This document shows, one piece after another, positions 46,176 through 54,982 of a DNA stretch of 64,000 bases (within the stretch, counting starts at the first letter, position 1; each line of letters starts with the position of its first letter). The notes under the pieces were generated by a model. That model worked only from the letters and a program-made list of their open reading frames with translations, was not told the DNA's origin and ran no database searches. Source of the stretch: Halomicronema sp. CCY15110 (GTDB lineage Bacteria > Cyanobacteriota > Cyanobacteriia > Phormidesmidales > Phormidesmidaceae); the NCBI RefSeq assembly GCF_016888165.1, contig NZ_JACSWC010000433.1, forward strand, positions 1 to 64,000, in the 5' to 3' direction. A program made the position numbers and the translations under genes.

Positions 46176-46478
46176 GATCGTTAAAAGCAGTTTCTAATTC
46201 TTGTAGGGCGTTACGGAGGATTCCTGACATCCATATTACGTCCAAAAAGGAAAAGGCTAGAAGCTGATTTCATGGGGCCATGACCCCTCTTTTCCAACGA
46301 GCCCAGGCTTACTTTCCTAGCCTGACTAACGATCCGATACATGGCACAGGGGTATATACGCATCGACTAGCATGGACGATCCCGCTGCATAACATCAGCC
46401 ACACCCATGCAGCGACCGGGGGCTCCGATGGGGGTCGCGCGATCGCCCCGATCCCTCGCCCAATGATGAGACCTGGCG
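46176..46478. other. Spacer between chlM and recA
   Basis: About 300 bp with the chlM promoter on the left and the recA 3' region on the right. The 109-codon plus-strand frame starting at 46280 runs into recA antisense and is not supported. No terminator hairpin for recA is obvious. Confidence 0.45.
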
Positions 46479-47537
46479 CTAATCGTCATCTGGCATGTCG
46501 TCAAGATTTTCCTTGGTGGCAGCTTCCGCAAACTCGCCAATCTCTAGTGTTTGCTTCACCTTGTTTTCGATTTCTAGCGCGAGTTCAGGCTGTTCTTTCA
46601 AGAGTTTGATGGCATTGTCACGGCCCTGGCTAATGTTCTCGCCTTTGTAGCTATACCAAGCGCCTTTGCGGACGATAATGTCGTGCTTCTCGGCCAGGTC
46701 GACGATGCAGCCGAGACTCGAAATCCCTTCCCCAAAAATGACGTCGAACTCGGCGATGCGGAACGGCGGCGCTACCTTATTTTTGGCGACTTTTACCTTG
46801 GCGCGGATGCCGTACTCCTCTGTACCTTTTTTGAGGGTTTGAATACGACGAATATCGAGCCGAACCGAGGCATAGAACTTCAGAGCATTACCGCCCGTCG
46901 TGGTTTCCGGGTTGCCGTAGACGACGCCGATTTTGAGCCGGAGCTGGTTGAGAAAGACGACTGTACAGCCAGATTTGCCAATGTTACCGGTGATTTTTCG
47001 CAGGGCTTGGCTCATCAAGCGCGCCTGCAAACCGACGTGGGCATCGCCCATTTCCCCTTCGATTTCTGCCCGAGGCACCAAGGCCGCGACGGAGTCTATC
47101 ACCACAATATCGATCGCCGACGATCGCACCAGTTGATCCACAATTTCGAGGGCGGCCTCTCCGGTGTCCGGCTGCGAGACCAGCAGCTCGTCAATATCGA
47201 CCCCCAGAGCGCGGGCATAAACCGGATCAAGGGCATGTTCGGCGTCGACAAAAGCGGCAGTGCCCCCTTGTTTTTGCACCTCGGCGAGCGCGTGCAGCGC
47301 CAGGGTTGTTTTACCGGAACTTTCCGGGCCATAAATTTCGACTACGCGCCCCTTGGGCAGACCGCCCCCCAGCGCCATATCTAGCGTCAACGCACCGGTG
47401 GGCACCGTCGCCACTCGCATCCGGCTAGCGTCGCCCAGCTTCATGATGGAGCCTTTACCAAAATTGCGCTCAATCTGGTTGAGCACCATACTTAGGGCTT
47501 TATCTTTCTCGGAATTGCCAGTGGTAGTCTTAGCCAT
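46479..47537 (-). CDS. recA: Recombinase RecA
   Basis: The 352-residue RecA forms filaments on single-stranded DNA, drives strand exchange and activates LexA cleavage. Seen are the N-terminal [20 protein letters not shown], Walker [26 protein letters not shown], Walker [22 protein letters not shown], and loop L2 with INQLR-type sequence ([22 protein letters not shown]). The C-terminus is acidic (NLDDMPDDD) as usual. The protein is full length. It diverges from xseA, and a partial LexA-box match lies between them. Confidence 0.98.
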   Translation of the reverse strand: MAKTTTGNSEKDKALSMVLNQIERNFGKGSIMKLGDASRMRVATVPTGALTLDMALGGGLPKGRVVEIYGPESSGKTTLALHALAEVQKQGGTAAFVDAEHALDPVYARALGVDIDELLVSQPDTGEAALEIVDQLVRSSAIDIVVIDSVAALVPRAEIEGEMGDAHVGLQARLMSQALRKITGNIGKSGCTVVFLNQLRLKIGVVYGNPETTTGGNALKFYASVRLDIRRIQTLKKGTEEYGIRAKVKVAKNKVAPPFRIAEFDVIFGEGISSLGCIVDLAEKHDIIVRKGAWYSYKGENISQGRDNAIKLLKEQPELALEIENKVKQTLEIGEFAEAATKENLDDMPDDD

Positions 47538-47619
47538 ACAGTCCCTTAGGTCGCAGAGTGCTGAGCAAAGTTAACGCTAGTCTAGCGACAAACCTGAATT
47601 TTTTATCCTTCCTATCATA

Positions 47620-47633
47620 CATACGCATGTACT
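47620..47633 (-). promoter_or_regulatory. Candidate LexA box between recA and xseA
   Basis: On the minus strand the sequence AGTACATGCGTATG fits 12 of 14 positions of the cyanobacterial LexA consensus RGTACNNNDGTWCB: the first half site is perfect and the second has one mismatch, with a further one at the D position. It lies 83 bp upstream of recA and 64 bp upstream of the xseA start, so it could control either gene. Confidence 0.4.
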
Positions 47634-47696
47634 AAGATGCTAGCGTTATGCTGATTGCCTGATCCTGCCGACTACCCGCGCCGACCCTTTTGCGAA

Positions 47697-48923
47697 ATGT
47701 CACGAATTCCTGTTGCTGTTCCTGATACTGCCCTCAGCGTGGCGGGCGTTACCGACTACATTCAAGCGCTGCTGGAGCAAGACCCTCAACTCAGCCGCGT
47801 TTGGGTCATGGGTGAGGTGTCGAGCGCGAGCGATCGCGGGGGGCACATCTTTTTTACCCTGCAAGATCCTGAGGCGACTGCTGCGATCCAAGCGGTGGTG
47901 TGGCGATCGCAACGCCAAAAACTGACAACCCTGCCCGCCGCCGGCGAACAGGTAATATTGCTGGGCCAAATTCGCGTTTATCCGGCTCGCGGTCAGTATC
48001 AGCTCAGTACGCTGCAACTGTTGCCTGCGGGGGCTGGCTTGCAAGCGCTGAAACGCCGCCAGCTCTATGAGCGACTCGCCGCCGAAGGGGTATTTGATGA
48101 AGCGCTGAAACGGCCCTTGCCGACTTATCCCCAGCGCCTTGCCGTTGTGACTTCGGCCCAAGCCGCCGCCTGGGGCGATATTCAGCGCACCTTGCAGCAG
48201 CGGCAACCGGGGCTGTCGGTGGTGTTGTCGCCTGCGATTGTGCAGGGGGTTCAAGCGCCCCGGTCGATTGCGCAAGCCATCGAACGAGTGTGCCAAGCGA
48301 CCCAGGCGGAGCTGCTGATTGTGGCGCGGGGCGGGGGCGCGCGGGAAGATTTGGATGCCTTTGATGATGAACAGGTGGTGCGGGCGATCGCTACCTGTCC
48401 CCTGCCGGTCGTGACGGGCATCGGCCATGAGCGCGACGAAACCCTGGCGGATCTGGCCGCCGATGTGTGTGCCCATACCCCAACCGCCGCCGCCGAATGT
48501 GCCGTACCGCACATCACGAGCCTGTGGGCCGACCACGCAGCGCGACGACAAGCCGTGAGCAGTGCTCTGCAATCAGCGGTGCAAATGCATTATGAAGACG
48601 TTGCCGACTGGCGGCGGCGGTTAGAGCAGCTCCACCTTGATCGGCAATTGGCCCAGGAACGTCAACGCCTGACCTGGCAAAAGCAGCAGCTCCGGCAACT
48701 GATTCAGCATCGGCTGCAAGCGGCCCAGCAACATTGCCAATATTTGGCGCAGACGGTGCAAACCCTTGATCCCGACTCGGTACTCAAGCGGGGGTATGCT
48801 GTCGTCCGGGCAGAGGGCGATCGCGTGATCGGCCAGGCCGATCAAGTCACGGTGGGTCAGCAATTACAGGTGCAATTGGGCCAGGGTTCACTCACCGTCG
48901 AAGTCAAACAGCGATCGCCCTAG
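47697..48923 (+). CDS. xseA: Exodeoxyribonuclease VII large subunit
   Basis: About 408 residues from the ATG at MSRIPVAVPDTALSVAGVTDYIQALLEQD; an in-frame upstream TTG would add 14 unlikely residues. Exo VII digests single-stranded DNA from both ends. The OB-fold domain has VWVMGEVSSAS and GHIFFTLQDPEA. The catalytic domain has VVTSAQAAAWGDI, LIVARGGGAREDLDAFDDEQVVRAI, GIGHERDETLADLAADVCAHTPTAAAECAVP. A long coiled-coil follows, then the closing SVLKRGYAVVR. The first glycine of the usual TSxxGAA is replaced by Q in TSAQAAA. xseB follows. Confidence 0.96.
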   Translation: MSRIPVAVPDTALSVAGVTDYIQALLEQDPQLSRVWVMGEVSSASDRGGHIFFTLQDPEATAAIQAVVWRSQRQKLTTLPAAGEQVILLGQIRVYPARGQYQLSTLQLLPAGAGLQALKRRQLYERLAAEGVFDEALKRPLPTYPQRLAVVTSAQAAAWGDIQRTLQQRQPGLSVVLSPAIVQGVQAPRSIAQAIERVCQATQAELLIVARGGGAREDLDAFDDEQVVRAIATCPLPVVTGIGHERDETLADLAADVCAHTPTAAAECAVPHITSLWADHAARRQAVSSALQSAVQMHYEDVADWRRRLEQLHLDRQLAQERQRLTWQKQQLRQLIQHRLQAAQQHCQYLAQTVQTLDPDSVLKRGYAVVRAEGDRVIGQADQVTVGQQLQVQLGQGSLTVEVKQRSP

Positions 48924-49032
48924 GGGCCAGTCATTTGAATGATCATCTGGTGGGACTGAGGCGGCACCGTTGCGGTTCAACTGCCTCGCCCTGGCCCGCC
49001 CATCCACATCACCCTGCAATGCCATCAACACC

Positions 49033-49254
49033 ATGACAAAATCCGTCAAATTGCCCAAAAACTGGTCTTATGAAGAGACCGTCGCCAAAATTGAAGCCAC
49101 TGTGACCCGTCTCGAACAAGGCGAATTGCCCCTGGCCGCGGTCTTCGAAGAATTTGAGCTGGCCGTGCAGCAGCTGCACCAGTGCGAAAACTTTTTGCAG
49201 GCCAAACAAGAACAAGTTGATCTCCTGATTGAAACCCTGGATGAAGGCGTCTGA
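49033..49254 (+). CDS. xseB: Exodeoxyribonuclease VII small subunit
   Basis: 73 residues from the ATG (MTKSVKLPKNWSYEETVAKIEA), with the conserved two-helix hairpin VTRLEQGELPLAAVFEEFELAVQQLHQCENFLQAKQEQVDLL. XseB binds the coiled-coil of XseA and is needed for the complex to be active and safe. It lies 109 bp after xseA on the same strand. A longer frame starting 21 codons earlier has no family likeness and is rejected. Confidence 0.95.
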   Translation: MTKSVKLPKNWSYEETVAKIEATVTRLEQGELPLAAVFEEFELAVQQLHQCENFLQAKQEQVDLLIETLDEGV

Positions 49255-49393
49255 GGGTGAGGGGTGGGGGAGGTTAGCCAGGTAGAAATCTGGCCCTGCG
49301 CCCCGGCGAAATTCCTGAGGGAGCATTCTGCGAGTCCCTGGCAAACATCCTCTATGCTGGTAAAGGTTTATTTGAAACGTTAGTGCGATCGCT

Positions 49394-50485
49394 ATGCTCA
49401 GAGCCGGAATTGTCGGGCTGCCCAATGTCGGAAAATCGACCCTGTTCAATGCAGTGGTCGCCAATGCCAAAGCCCAAGCGGCGAATTTTCCGTTTTGCAC
49501 GATTGAGCCGAACGTCGGCGTCGTCGCGGTGCCTGATCCCCGGTTGGATGTGCTGGCAAAAATTTCCGAATCGGCAGAGATTATTCCGGCTCGCGTGGAG
49601 TTTGTGGACATTGCCGGTCTGGTGGCAGGGGCCAGCAAAGGTGAGGGTCTGGGCAATCAATTTTTAGCCAATATTCGCGAGGTGGATGCGATCGTCCACG
49701 TGGTTCGCTGCTTTCAAAACGACGACATTATTCACGTCTCCGGTTCGATTGATCCCGCCCGCGATGCCGAGATCATTAATCTAGAACTGACGCTGTCTGA
49801 TTTGAGTCAGGTCGAAAAGCGGTTAGACCGCGCCCGCAAACAAGCCAAAAAAGACAAAGACATTCAGGCCGAAGTCGATGTGCTCGACCGGCTGCTGCCC
49901 GTGTTGAACGAGGGTAAAACCGCCCGCACCGTTGACTTAACCGCTGAAGAAGAGCTCATCATCAAACCGCTGGGCCTGCTGACCCGCAAGCCGGTCATTT
50001 ATGCCACCAATGTGAATGAAGATGACTTGGCGACGGGCAATGACTACGTCGAACAGGTGAAAGTGATCGCCGCTGATGAAGGGGCGGAAGTGGTCGTCAT
50101 TTCTGCCCAAGTGGAATCCGAGCTGGTCGAACTGCCGCCAGAAGACCGCGCGGATTTTCTAGAATCTCTTGGCGTGGAAGAAGGCGGGCTGCAATCCCTG
50201 ATCCGGGCGACGTATGAACTTCTCGGTCTACAAACCTACTTCACCACTGGCCCCAAGGAAACGCGGGCATGGACAATTCTCGGGGGGATGTCGGCACCGC
50301 AAGCTGCGGGCGTGATTCATACCGACTTTGAGCGTGGGTTCATCCGGGCGGAAACGGTTTCCTATCAAGATTTAGTGGATGCCGGTTCGATGAATGGGGT
50401 CAAAGAAAAGGGCCAACTGCGTAGTGAAGGCAAAGACTACGTTGTGCAAGAAGGGGACGTGATGCTGTTCCGTTTCAACGTGTAA
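49394..50485 (+). CDS. ychF: Redox-regulated ATPase YchF (Obg-like)
   Basis: A 363-residue OLA1/YchF P-loop protein. Motifs are G1 GIVGLPNVGKSTLFNAV at residues 4-20, FCTIEPNVGVVAVPDPRLD (switch region), G3 DIAGLVAGASKGEGLGNQFL, and the NVNE motif in place of NKxD (YATNVNED), which explains ATP preference. A coiled-coil and a C-terminal TGS domain (FFTTGPKETRAWTILGGMSAPQAAGVIHTDFERGFIRAE) complete it, ending DVMLFRFNV. It associates with ribosomes and is linked to stress and translation control. It follows xseB by 139 bp. Confidence 0.97.
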   Translation: MLRAGIVGLPNVGKSTLFNAVVANAKAQAANFPFCTIEPNVGVVAVPDPRLDVLAKISESAEIIPARVEFVDIAGLVAGASKGEGLGNQFLANIREVDAIVHVVRCFQNDDIIHVSGSIDPARDAEIINLELTLSDLSQVEKRLDRARKQAKKDKDIQAEVDVLDRLLPVLNEGKTARTVDLTAEEELIIKPLGLLTRKPVIYATNVNEDDLATGNDYVEQVKVIAADEGAEVVVISAQVESELVELPPEDRADFLESLGVEEGGLQSLIRATYELLGLQTYFTTGPKETRAWTILGGMSAPQAAGVIHTDFERGFIRAETVSYQDLVDAGSMNGVKEKGQLRSEGKDYVVQEGDVMLFRFNV

Positions 50486-50593
50486 ATGGGATGACCCGGT
50501 GGCCAGCCGAAAATCTGAGGAATTGTTGGTGAATACAGCACAGTCGGGAATGGGCTTGATACAATTTGACCCATTCTCCACGACGCCGTGTTC

Positions 50594-51442
50594 ATGAAAG
50601 TGCTGGAAAGACTAGAAAAAGCTCCCTATTGGGCGCTGCTCTCGCTGGCGATGAACTGCCTGCTCTTGATGGCCGTGTCACTGACTTGGGAAGGCGATCG
50701 CACTGCCAAAGTGCCCACGCCAAAATCTTCTGTGCTGCCCCAGGCGAATGCCTCAGTGGCGACCGAAGCGGCCCCAGAGGCCACGAACGGATTGGTCACT
50801 GCGGTGGGCGATCGCGAATATTTCACCTATCAACAATGGGTTGATCTGGTGCGTCAGGAAGCCCAAGCCCATGCTGATGCCTCTCGCTTAACGGTGTTGC
50901 TGGGGGATTCGATTTCTCTCTGGTTTCCCCAAGAGCTGCTGCCGGGTCGTCGCACCTGGCTTAATCAGGGCATTTCGGGCGAAAAATCGGACATGTTGTT
51001 GCGTCGCTTGGATGCCCTCGATGGCACCCAACCAGACACGATTTTTGTCATGGTGGGCATTAATGATTTGATCGCCCAGGTGCCGGAAAAATCAGTCGCG
51101 CAAAATTTGGAACAGTCGGTGCAGTATCTGAAGCAGCAGCACCCAGAGGCCCGCATTATTGTGCAATCAATCTTGCCCCACGGGGCGGAGCGAGCGACTT
51201 GGGAGGGTCGTGATCAGCTCTTACAGTTACCGAACGATCGCATTCAAGCCGTCAACACGGCGATCGCCAACATGGCTGACGCTGAAGGGGTTGAATATCT
51301 CAATCTTTACCCACTGTTTGCCGACGGTGAGGGAGCGCTGCGGCCCGACTTGACCACTGACGGTCTGCATTTAAGCGATCGCGGATATCTCGTCTGGCGC
51401 ACGGCGATCGCCCTGATGTTGAACGATGAGCGCGATCGCTAA
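50594..51442 (+). CDS. SGNH/GDSL-family lipase or esterase, membrane anchored
   Basis: About 282 residues with an N-terminal signal-anchor helix (YWALLSLAMNCLLLMAVSLTW). The SGNH hydrolase domain has block I VLLGDSISLWFP with the catalytic Ser, block II with NQGISGEKSDMLLRRL, block III with VMVGINDL, and block V TDGLHLSDRGYLVW with the Asp and His. Such enzymes deacetylate or cleave esters of polysaccharides and lipids in the envelope. A GTG two codons upstream is an alternative start. The similarity is to bacterial GDSL esterases of the isoamyl-acetate esterase class. The substrate is not known. Confidence 0.9.
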   Translation: MKVLERLEKAPYWALLSLAMNCLLLMAVSLTWEGDRTAKVPTPKSSVLPQANASVATEAAPEATNGLVTAVGDREYFTYQQWVDLVRQEAQAHADASRLTVLLGDSISLWFPQELLPGRRTWLNQGISGEKSDMLLRRLDALDGTQPDTIFVMVGINDLIAQVPEKSVAQNLEQSVQYLKQQHPEARIIVQSILPHGAERATWEGRDQLLQLPNDRIQAVNTAIANMADAEGVEYLNLYPLFADGEGALRPDLTTDGLHLSDRGYLVWRTAIALMLNDERDR

Positions 51443-51553
51443 TGCGGCTGGCTAGCGCGCGCGATCGCGCCCAGGACGCAGCTACTGATAATTGCCACCA
51501 GCCCAGGCCATCACCGCTATACTGCGACTACCCGTAGACCCCGGAGGGCAGCA

Positions 51554-51952
51554 ATGAGTCCCAACACCAATATGGTTTGTGGATTTTTGGGCGGCACGAT
51601 TTTGTCGGTTGAGGGTGGCTATCGCGTCTTGCAGCACCCCCGTCCCGAGCGCGTGTTCGATCGCTTCGCCGATGCCCGCTGGTTTCTCGCCGTCAGCTTT
51701 TGTGACCATTGCCCCACCCCCGCTGGCATTCTCAACCACGAAGGTCGCCTTTCCTTTCAAAATGAAGCGGCTCTCAGCTTGGGCGAAACGAATTTTCTGC
51801 CCCTGGAACACCGCAAAGCGATGTTTGACACTTGTCTCACCCTCAGTCCGGGCGAATCGGCAGCATATGCCCTCGGCTCCAGCCAACTCAATATTTGGGG
51901 AATTGAGATTGATTCCCGCTACGGACGAGTCGCGATCGTGCAATCCCAATAG
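51554..51952 (+). CDS. Conserved hypothetical protein
   Basis: A 132-residue protein preceded by ggagg (51541-51545) at a suitable distance from ATG. It begins MSPNTNMVCGFLGGTILSVEG and has a compact mix of strands and helices (VFDRFADARWFLAVSFCDHC, GRLSFQNEAALSLGETNFLP). Two cysteines (FCDHCPTP) do not form a known metal site. There is no membrane segment. It is plausible as a cyanobacterial gene by composition and ribosome-binding site; the family is not recognised. Confidence 0.6.
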   Translation: MSPNTNMVCGFLGGTILSVEGGYRVLQHPRPERVFDRFADARWFLAVSFCDHCPTPAGILNHEGRLSFQNEAALSLGETNFLPLEHRKAMFDTCLTLSPGESAAYALGSSQLNIWGIEIDSRYGRVAIVQSQ

Positions 51953-52014
51953 TTCGCGCATAGACCCCGAAAAGTTAGGGAGCCGTAGCTAAATAGAGTA
52001 CCCGTTTAATCCGG

Positions 52015-52063
52015 TTTCGACTGCGCTCACCCTGCCAGTATCGAGAGTTGAGCGGAGTCGAAA
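52015..52063. repeat. Dispersed inverted repeat (tttcgactgcgctca type)
   Basis: Arms of 15 bp with one mismatch (52015-52029 and 52049-52063, 19-nt spacer). The right arm tgagcggagtcgaaa is the same sequence found in the element at 53176-53266, so both belong to a common dispersed family. Confidence 0.75.
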
Positions 52064-52161
52064 CGCGGTTTATGGGGATCTCTTTTGCGCACAAGCCTCT
52101 TAGCGGGGGGATCAGGATGACATAAAATCCCGAAGCGGCGCAGGCTGTTTGCGCAGGCTGT

Positions 52162-53136
52162 TTAAGTCAGGACATGGGAGGCTAAGAACTGATTGACTGC
52201 CTCGGGGGTGGGTTGGGCCGCGATCGCTCCTGGTTGCAGTGTCGTCAGCGCTCCGACTGCACTGGCGTACCGCAGGATGGCCTCAATCTGGTCAGGTGTT
52301 TGCCAGCTGCTCCACCCTTGCTGACAAAGCTGATGTAAGCAGCCCGCCAAAAAGGCATCGCCAGCCCCGGTCGTATCGACGTTGGCCACCGCAAAGGCCG
52401 GTAGCGAAACCTGATGCTGGTGGGTGGCGCAGGTGCTGCCGTTGCCGCCATCGGTGAGCAGCACCGCTTGCAGGTTAGGGAACTGCTGGCATATGGCAGC
52501 GGCAGAGTCGGTATCGAGCAGCCACTGAGCTTCTTCCAGGGAGAGCTTGAGCAAGTCAGCGGTCGGCAAAACCGCGCGGATGGTTTCAGCGGCGATCGCG
52601 GTGTCGGGCCAGAACACCGGACGCCAGTTCACATCAATCACGATTTTGGCCCCGGCCTGTTGGGCATGATGCCGCGCTCGTTCCATGGCTCTGGCCGTGG
52701 TGGGATAAGCCAGCCCCAGCGTGCCCATTACCAGATAATTCACCCCGGTAAACTTGATGGTGTCAATCCATTCAGCCGTGAGGTAGGCATCGGCGAAGGC
52801 GGCGGGATCTGGATGGCTGAAGCCCACGAAGCGGCGATCGCCGGTTTCATCCCGCTCGACTAAGACGATCCGAGTCGGAGCCGTGGCGACGCGCTGTATC
52901 TGGCAGTGAACGCCTTGGGCTGCCACCCCCTGAACTAGCCAGTCTCCGAGGTCGTCTTGCCCTAAGCTGCTCACCAGCCGGGTCGGAGTGCCGAGTTTCG
53001 CGATCGCACTGGCGACGTTAGCGGGTGCCCCACCGGGATAATCCGTCCACTGGTCATGAGCATTGTGGGAATTTTGGCCCATCTCAAAGAGGCGATCGAC
53101 CAGGCATTCTCCCAGGCAAATGATGGTTTCTGGCAT
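52162..53136 (-). CDS. PfkB-family carbohydrate kinase (fructokinase-like)
   Basis: A 324-residue ribokinase-fold enzyme that phosphorylates a sugar with ATP. It starts MPETIICLGECLVDRLFEMG, has the substrate-binding PGGAPANVASAIAKLGTPTRLVSSLGQDDLGDW, and the catalytic motif VDTTGAGDAFLAGCL, whose last Asp is the base. YLVMGTLGLA and the KIVIDVNWRPVFW segment are typical of fructokinases. The protein is the normal size. It faces the MFS transporter across a 364-bp spacer with a palindromic repeat; any functional link is speculation. Confidence 0.9.
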   Translation of the reverse strand: MPETIICLGECLVDRLFEMGQNSHNAHDQWTDYPGGAPANVASAIAKLGTPTRLVSSLGQDDLGDWLVQGVAAQGVHCQIQRVATAPTRIVLVERDETGDRRFVGFSHPDPAAFADAYLTAEWIDTIKFTGVNYLVMGTLGLAYPTTARAMERARHHAQQAGAKIVIDVNWRPVFWPDTAIAAETIRAVLPTADLLKLSLEEAQWLLDTDSAAAICQQFPNLQAVLLTDGGNGSTCATHQHQVSLPAFAVANVDTTGAGDAFLAGCLHQLCQQGWSSWQTPDQIEAILRYASAVGALTTLQPGAIAAQPTPEAVNQFLASHVLT

Positions 53137-53500
53137 GGTTGACTCCTCAACTTTGGCATGTAACTTTGATCGCGGGTAACCGTCCCCTGAGCGGAGTCGA
53201 AGGGGACATTCTGGTTAGGTTTTGGCTTCGACTTCGCTCAGCCAGCATAGTCTCTGGGACGGTTACGATCGCGGTTTGCAGGTTGGTCAAGCACTGTAAC
53301 CACCCTGGGTAAACCAGTGGCGCACATACTGTACCGGAATCAAACTGAGTCCAGGCGCGATCGCTCCCTCATGGCCCCCCGACCGAGTCCGGCGATCGCT
53401 GGGGTGCTCGTCAGTCGGAAAAAAGCGTGTCAGACTTTCACCAGCGTCTTTTTGCCTGGAAGGAAAAAGGCGATCGCCGTTCGCCCATTGAGAAGCCATC
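53137..53500. other. Spacer between the kinase and the MFS gene
   Basis: The spacer contains the inverted repeat at 53176-53266 next to the kinase start, plus a HIP1-rich stretch to the right. A 221-codon frame at 53317-53982 overlaps the MFS gene in another frame and is spurious. Confidence 0.5.
53176..53266. repeat. Nested inverted repeat upstream of the kinase
   Basis: The outer arms gtaaccgtccc (53176-53186) and gggacggttac (53256-53266) are perfect. Inner arms ctgagcggagtcgaag (53187-53202) and 53226-53241 are complementary with one mismatch. The element is related to 52015-52063. It is about 40 bp before the kinase start codon and could be in its leader. Confidence 0.8.
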
Positions 53501-54928
53501 TTGCCGACCCTACCGTTTACAAAACCGCTGGCGGAGTCACTGCACCGTCTGAACCACACCCGTTGGTTGACCCCGGACTTTCCGTTTGCCCCGAAGCGAA
53601 TGCCGGTGTTTTACGGCTGGGTGATTTTAGGCGCGGCGACCGTTGGCATTCTCATGAGCATTCCCGGTCAGACGGCGGGGGTGAGCGTCTTTACCGATTA
53701 TCTGCTGGCGGCGACGGGGCTGTCGCGGTTGGCCCTGAGCAACGCTTATTTGATCGGCACCCTGACGAGTGGGCTGCTGTTGCCCTTTGGCGGGGTGTTT
53801 ATCGATCGCTTTGGGGCGCGACTGGTGGTGGTTGCCGCATCTCTATGGCTGGCGTTGACGCTGGTGTTTTTGAGTGTGAGCGATCGCCTCGCGCAAACCC
53901 TCAGCACGTTCTTCTCCCTGGACTCTTCGCAGCCGTTAGCGTTTGGGCTGCTGTGCCTGGGCTTTGTGAGTCTGCGGTTTAGCGGTCAGGGGATGTTGAC
54001 GATGGTCAGCCGCACCACCTTGGGCAAGTGGTTTGATCGGCGGCGGGGCATGGCGTCAGGAACTTCGGGGATTTTTGTGGCCTTTGGCTTTTCCACTGCG
54101 CCGCTGCTGCTGAGCTTTTTTATTGATGGGTTTGGCTGGCGGGGGGCATGGTTAACGTTGGCGGCGCTTGTGGGGGTGGGCATGGGGGCGATCGGCTGGC
54201 TGCTGTTTCGCGACAACCCTGAGGAGTGCGGTCTGGTGATGGATGGTGACGCTGTGCCGCCAGTGCCGATGGCGCGATCGCGCCGCTCTACCGATGAGCC
54301 ACTCGCCGCCGGTGCTCCGCTCCCGGTTCAACGTCACTATGTCACCCCCCGCGATTTTACCCGCCGGGAAGCGCTCCGCACCCTGGCCTTTTGGTCGGTG
54401 ACGCTGGCGCTGGCGACTCAAGCCCTGACGATTACGGGCATTACCTTTCACATTGTCGATATTGGGGCGGCGGCGGGACTATCGCAAAAGCAGACGGTGG
54501 CGCTGTTTTTGCCCATCGGTATTCTCTCTACCGCGACGGGTTATCTTGTCGGCATCCTGTCCGATCGCCTGCGTTTGAAATATCTGTTTATCGCCATGAT
54601 GGTATGCGAAGCGCTGGGGTTGCTGGGCATGGCTCACCTCGACAGTTTGCCGTGGCGGGTGCTAGCGATCGCGGGCCTGGGCTTCACGGGGGGCTGTTTT
54701 GGCACGTTGTCCACCGTGACCATGCCGCGTTATTTTGGGCGACGACATCTGGGGGCGATCGCGGGGGTCAACATGATGACGTTGGTGATTGCCAGCGCGA
54801 TCGGGCCATCCTTTCTCGCCCTATGCAACGACATTTTTGGCAGCTATCGTCTCGGTCTCTATCTCTGTGCCCTGTTGCCGCTGCTGGTGGTTGGTCTGCT
54901 GCTGCCGTCACGTAATCCGCAAATGTGA
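53501..54928 (+). CDS. Major facilitator superfamily transporter
   Basis: A 475-residue MFS protein with 12 predicted helices. A cytoplasmic N-terminus leads to MPVFYGWVILGAATVGILMSI. The loop 2-3 signature is GVFIDRFGARLVVVAASLW, and helix 5 is reached through TTLGKWFDRRRGMASGTSGIFVAFGFSTAPLL. The central loop is polar, and the second half begins with EALRTLAFWSVTLALATQAL. This domain pattern resembles the oxalate/formate and monocarboxylate-type subgroup, but the substrate cannot be deduced. It converges with the pentapeptide gene and has no associated enzyme gene. Confidence 0.92.
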   Translation: MPTLPFTKPLAESLHRLNHTRWLTPDFPFAPKRMPVFYGWVILGAATVGILMSIPGQTAGVSVFTDYLLAATGLSRLALSNAYLIGTLTSGLLLPFGGVFIDRFGARLVVVAASLWLALTLVFLSVSDRLAQTLSTFFSLDSSQPLAFGLLCLGFVSLRFSGQGMLTMVSRTTLGKWFDRRRGMASGTSGIFVAFGFSTAPLLLSFFIDGFGWRGAWLTLAALVGVGMGAIGWLLFRDNPEECGLVMDGDAVPPVPMARSRRSTDEPLAAGAPLPVQRHYVTPRDFTRREALRTLAFWSVTLALATQALTITGITFHIVDIGAAAGLSQKQTVALFLPIGILSTATGYLVGILSDRLRLKYLFIAMMVCEALGLLGMAHLDSLPWRVLAIAGLGFTGGCFGTLSTVTMPRYFGRRHLGAIAGVNMMTLVIASAIGPSFLALCNDIFGSYRLGLYLCALLPLLVVGLLLPSRNPQM

Positions 54929-54982
54929 TATCACAACCATCAAGAACGCCGACTTGTTTCTGAACCATCCGCACAGAATTAA

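Noticed and set aside
46280-46609. 109-codon frame upstream of recA's end
   Set aside because: It overlaps recA antisense and resembles no protein.
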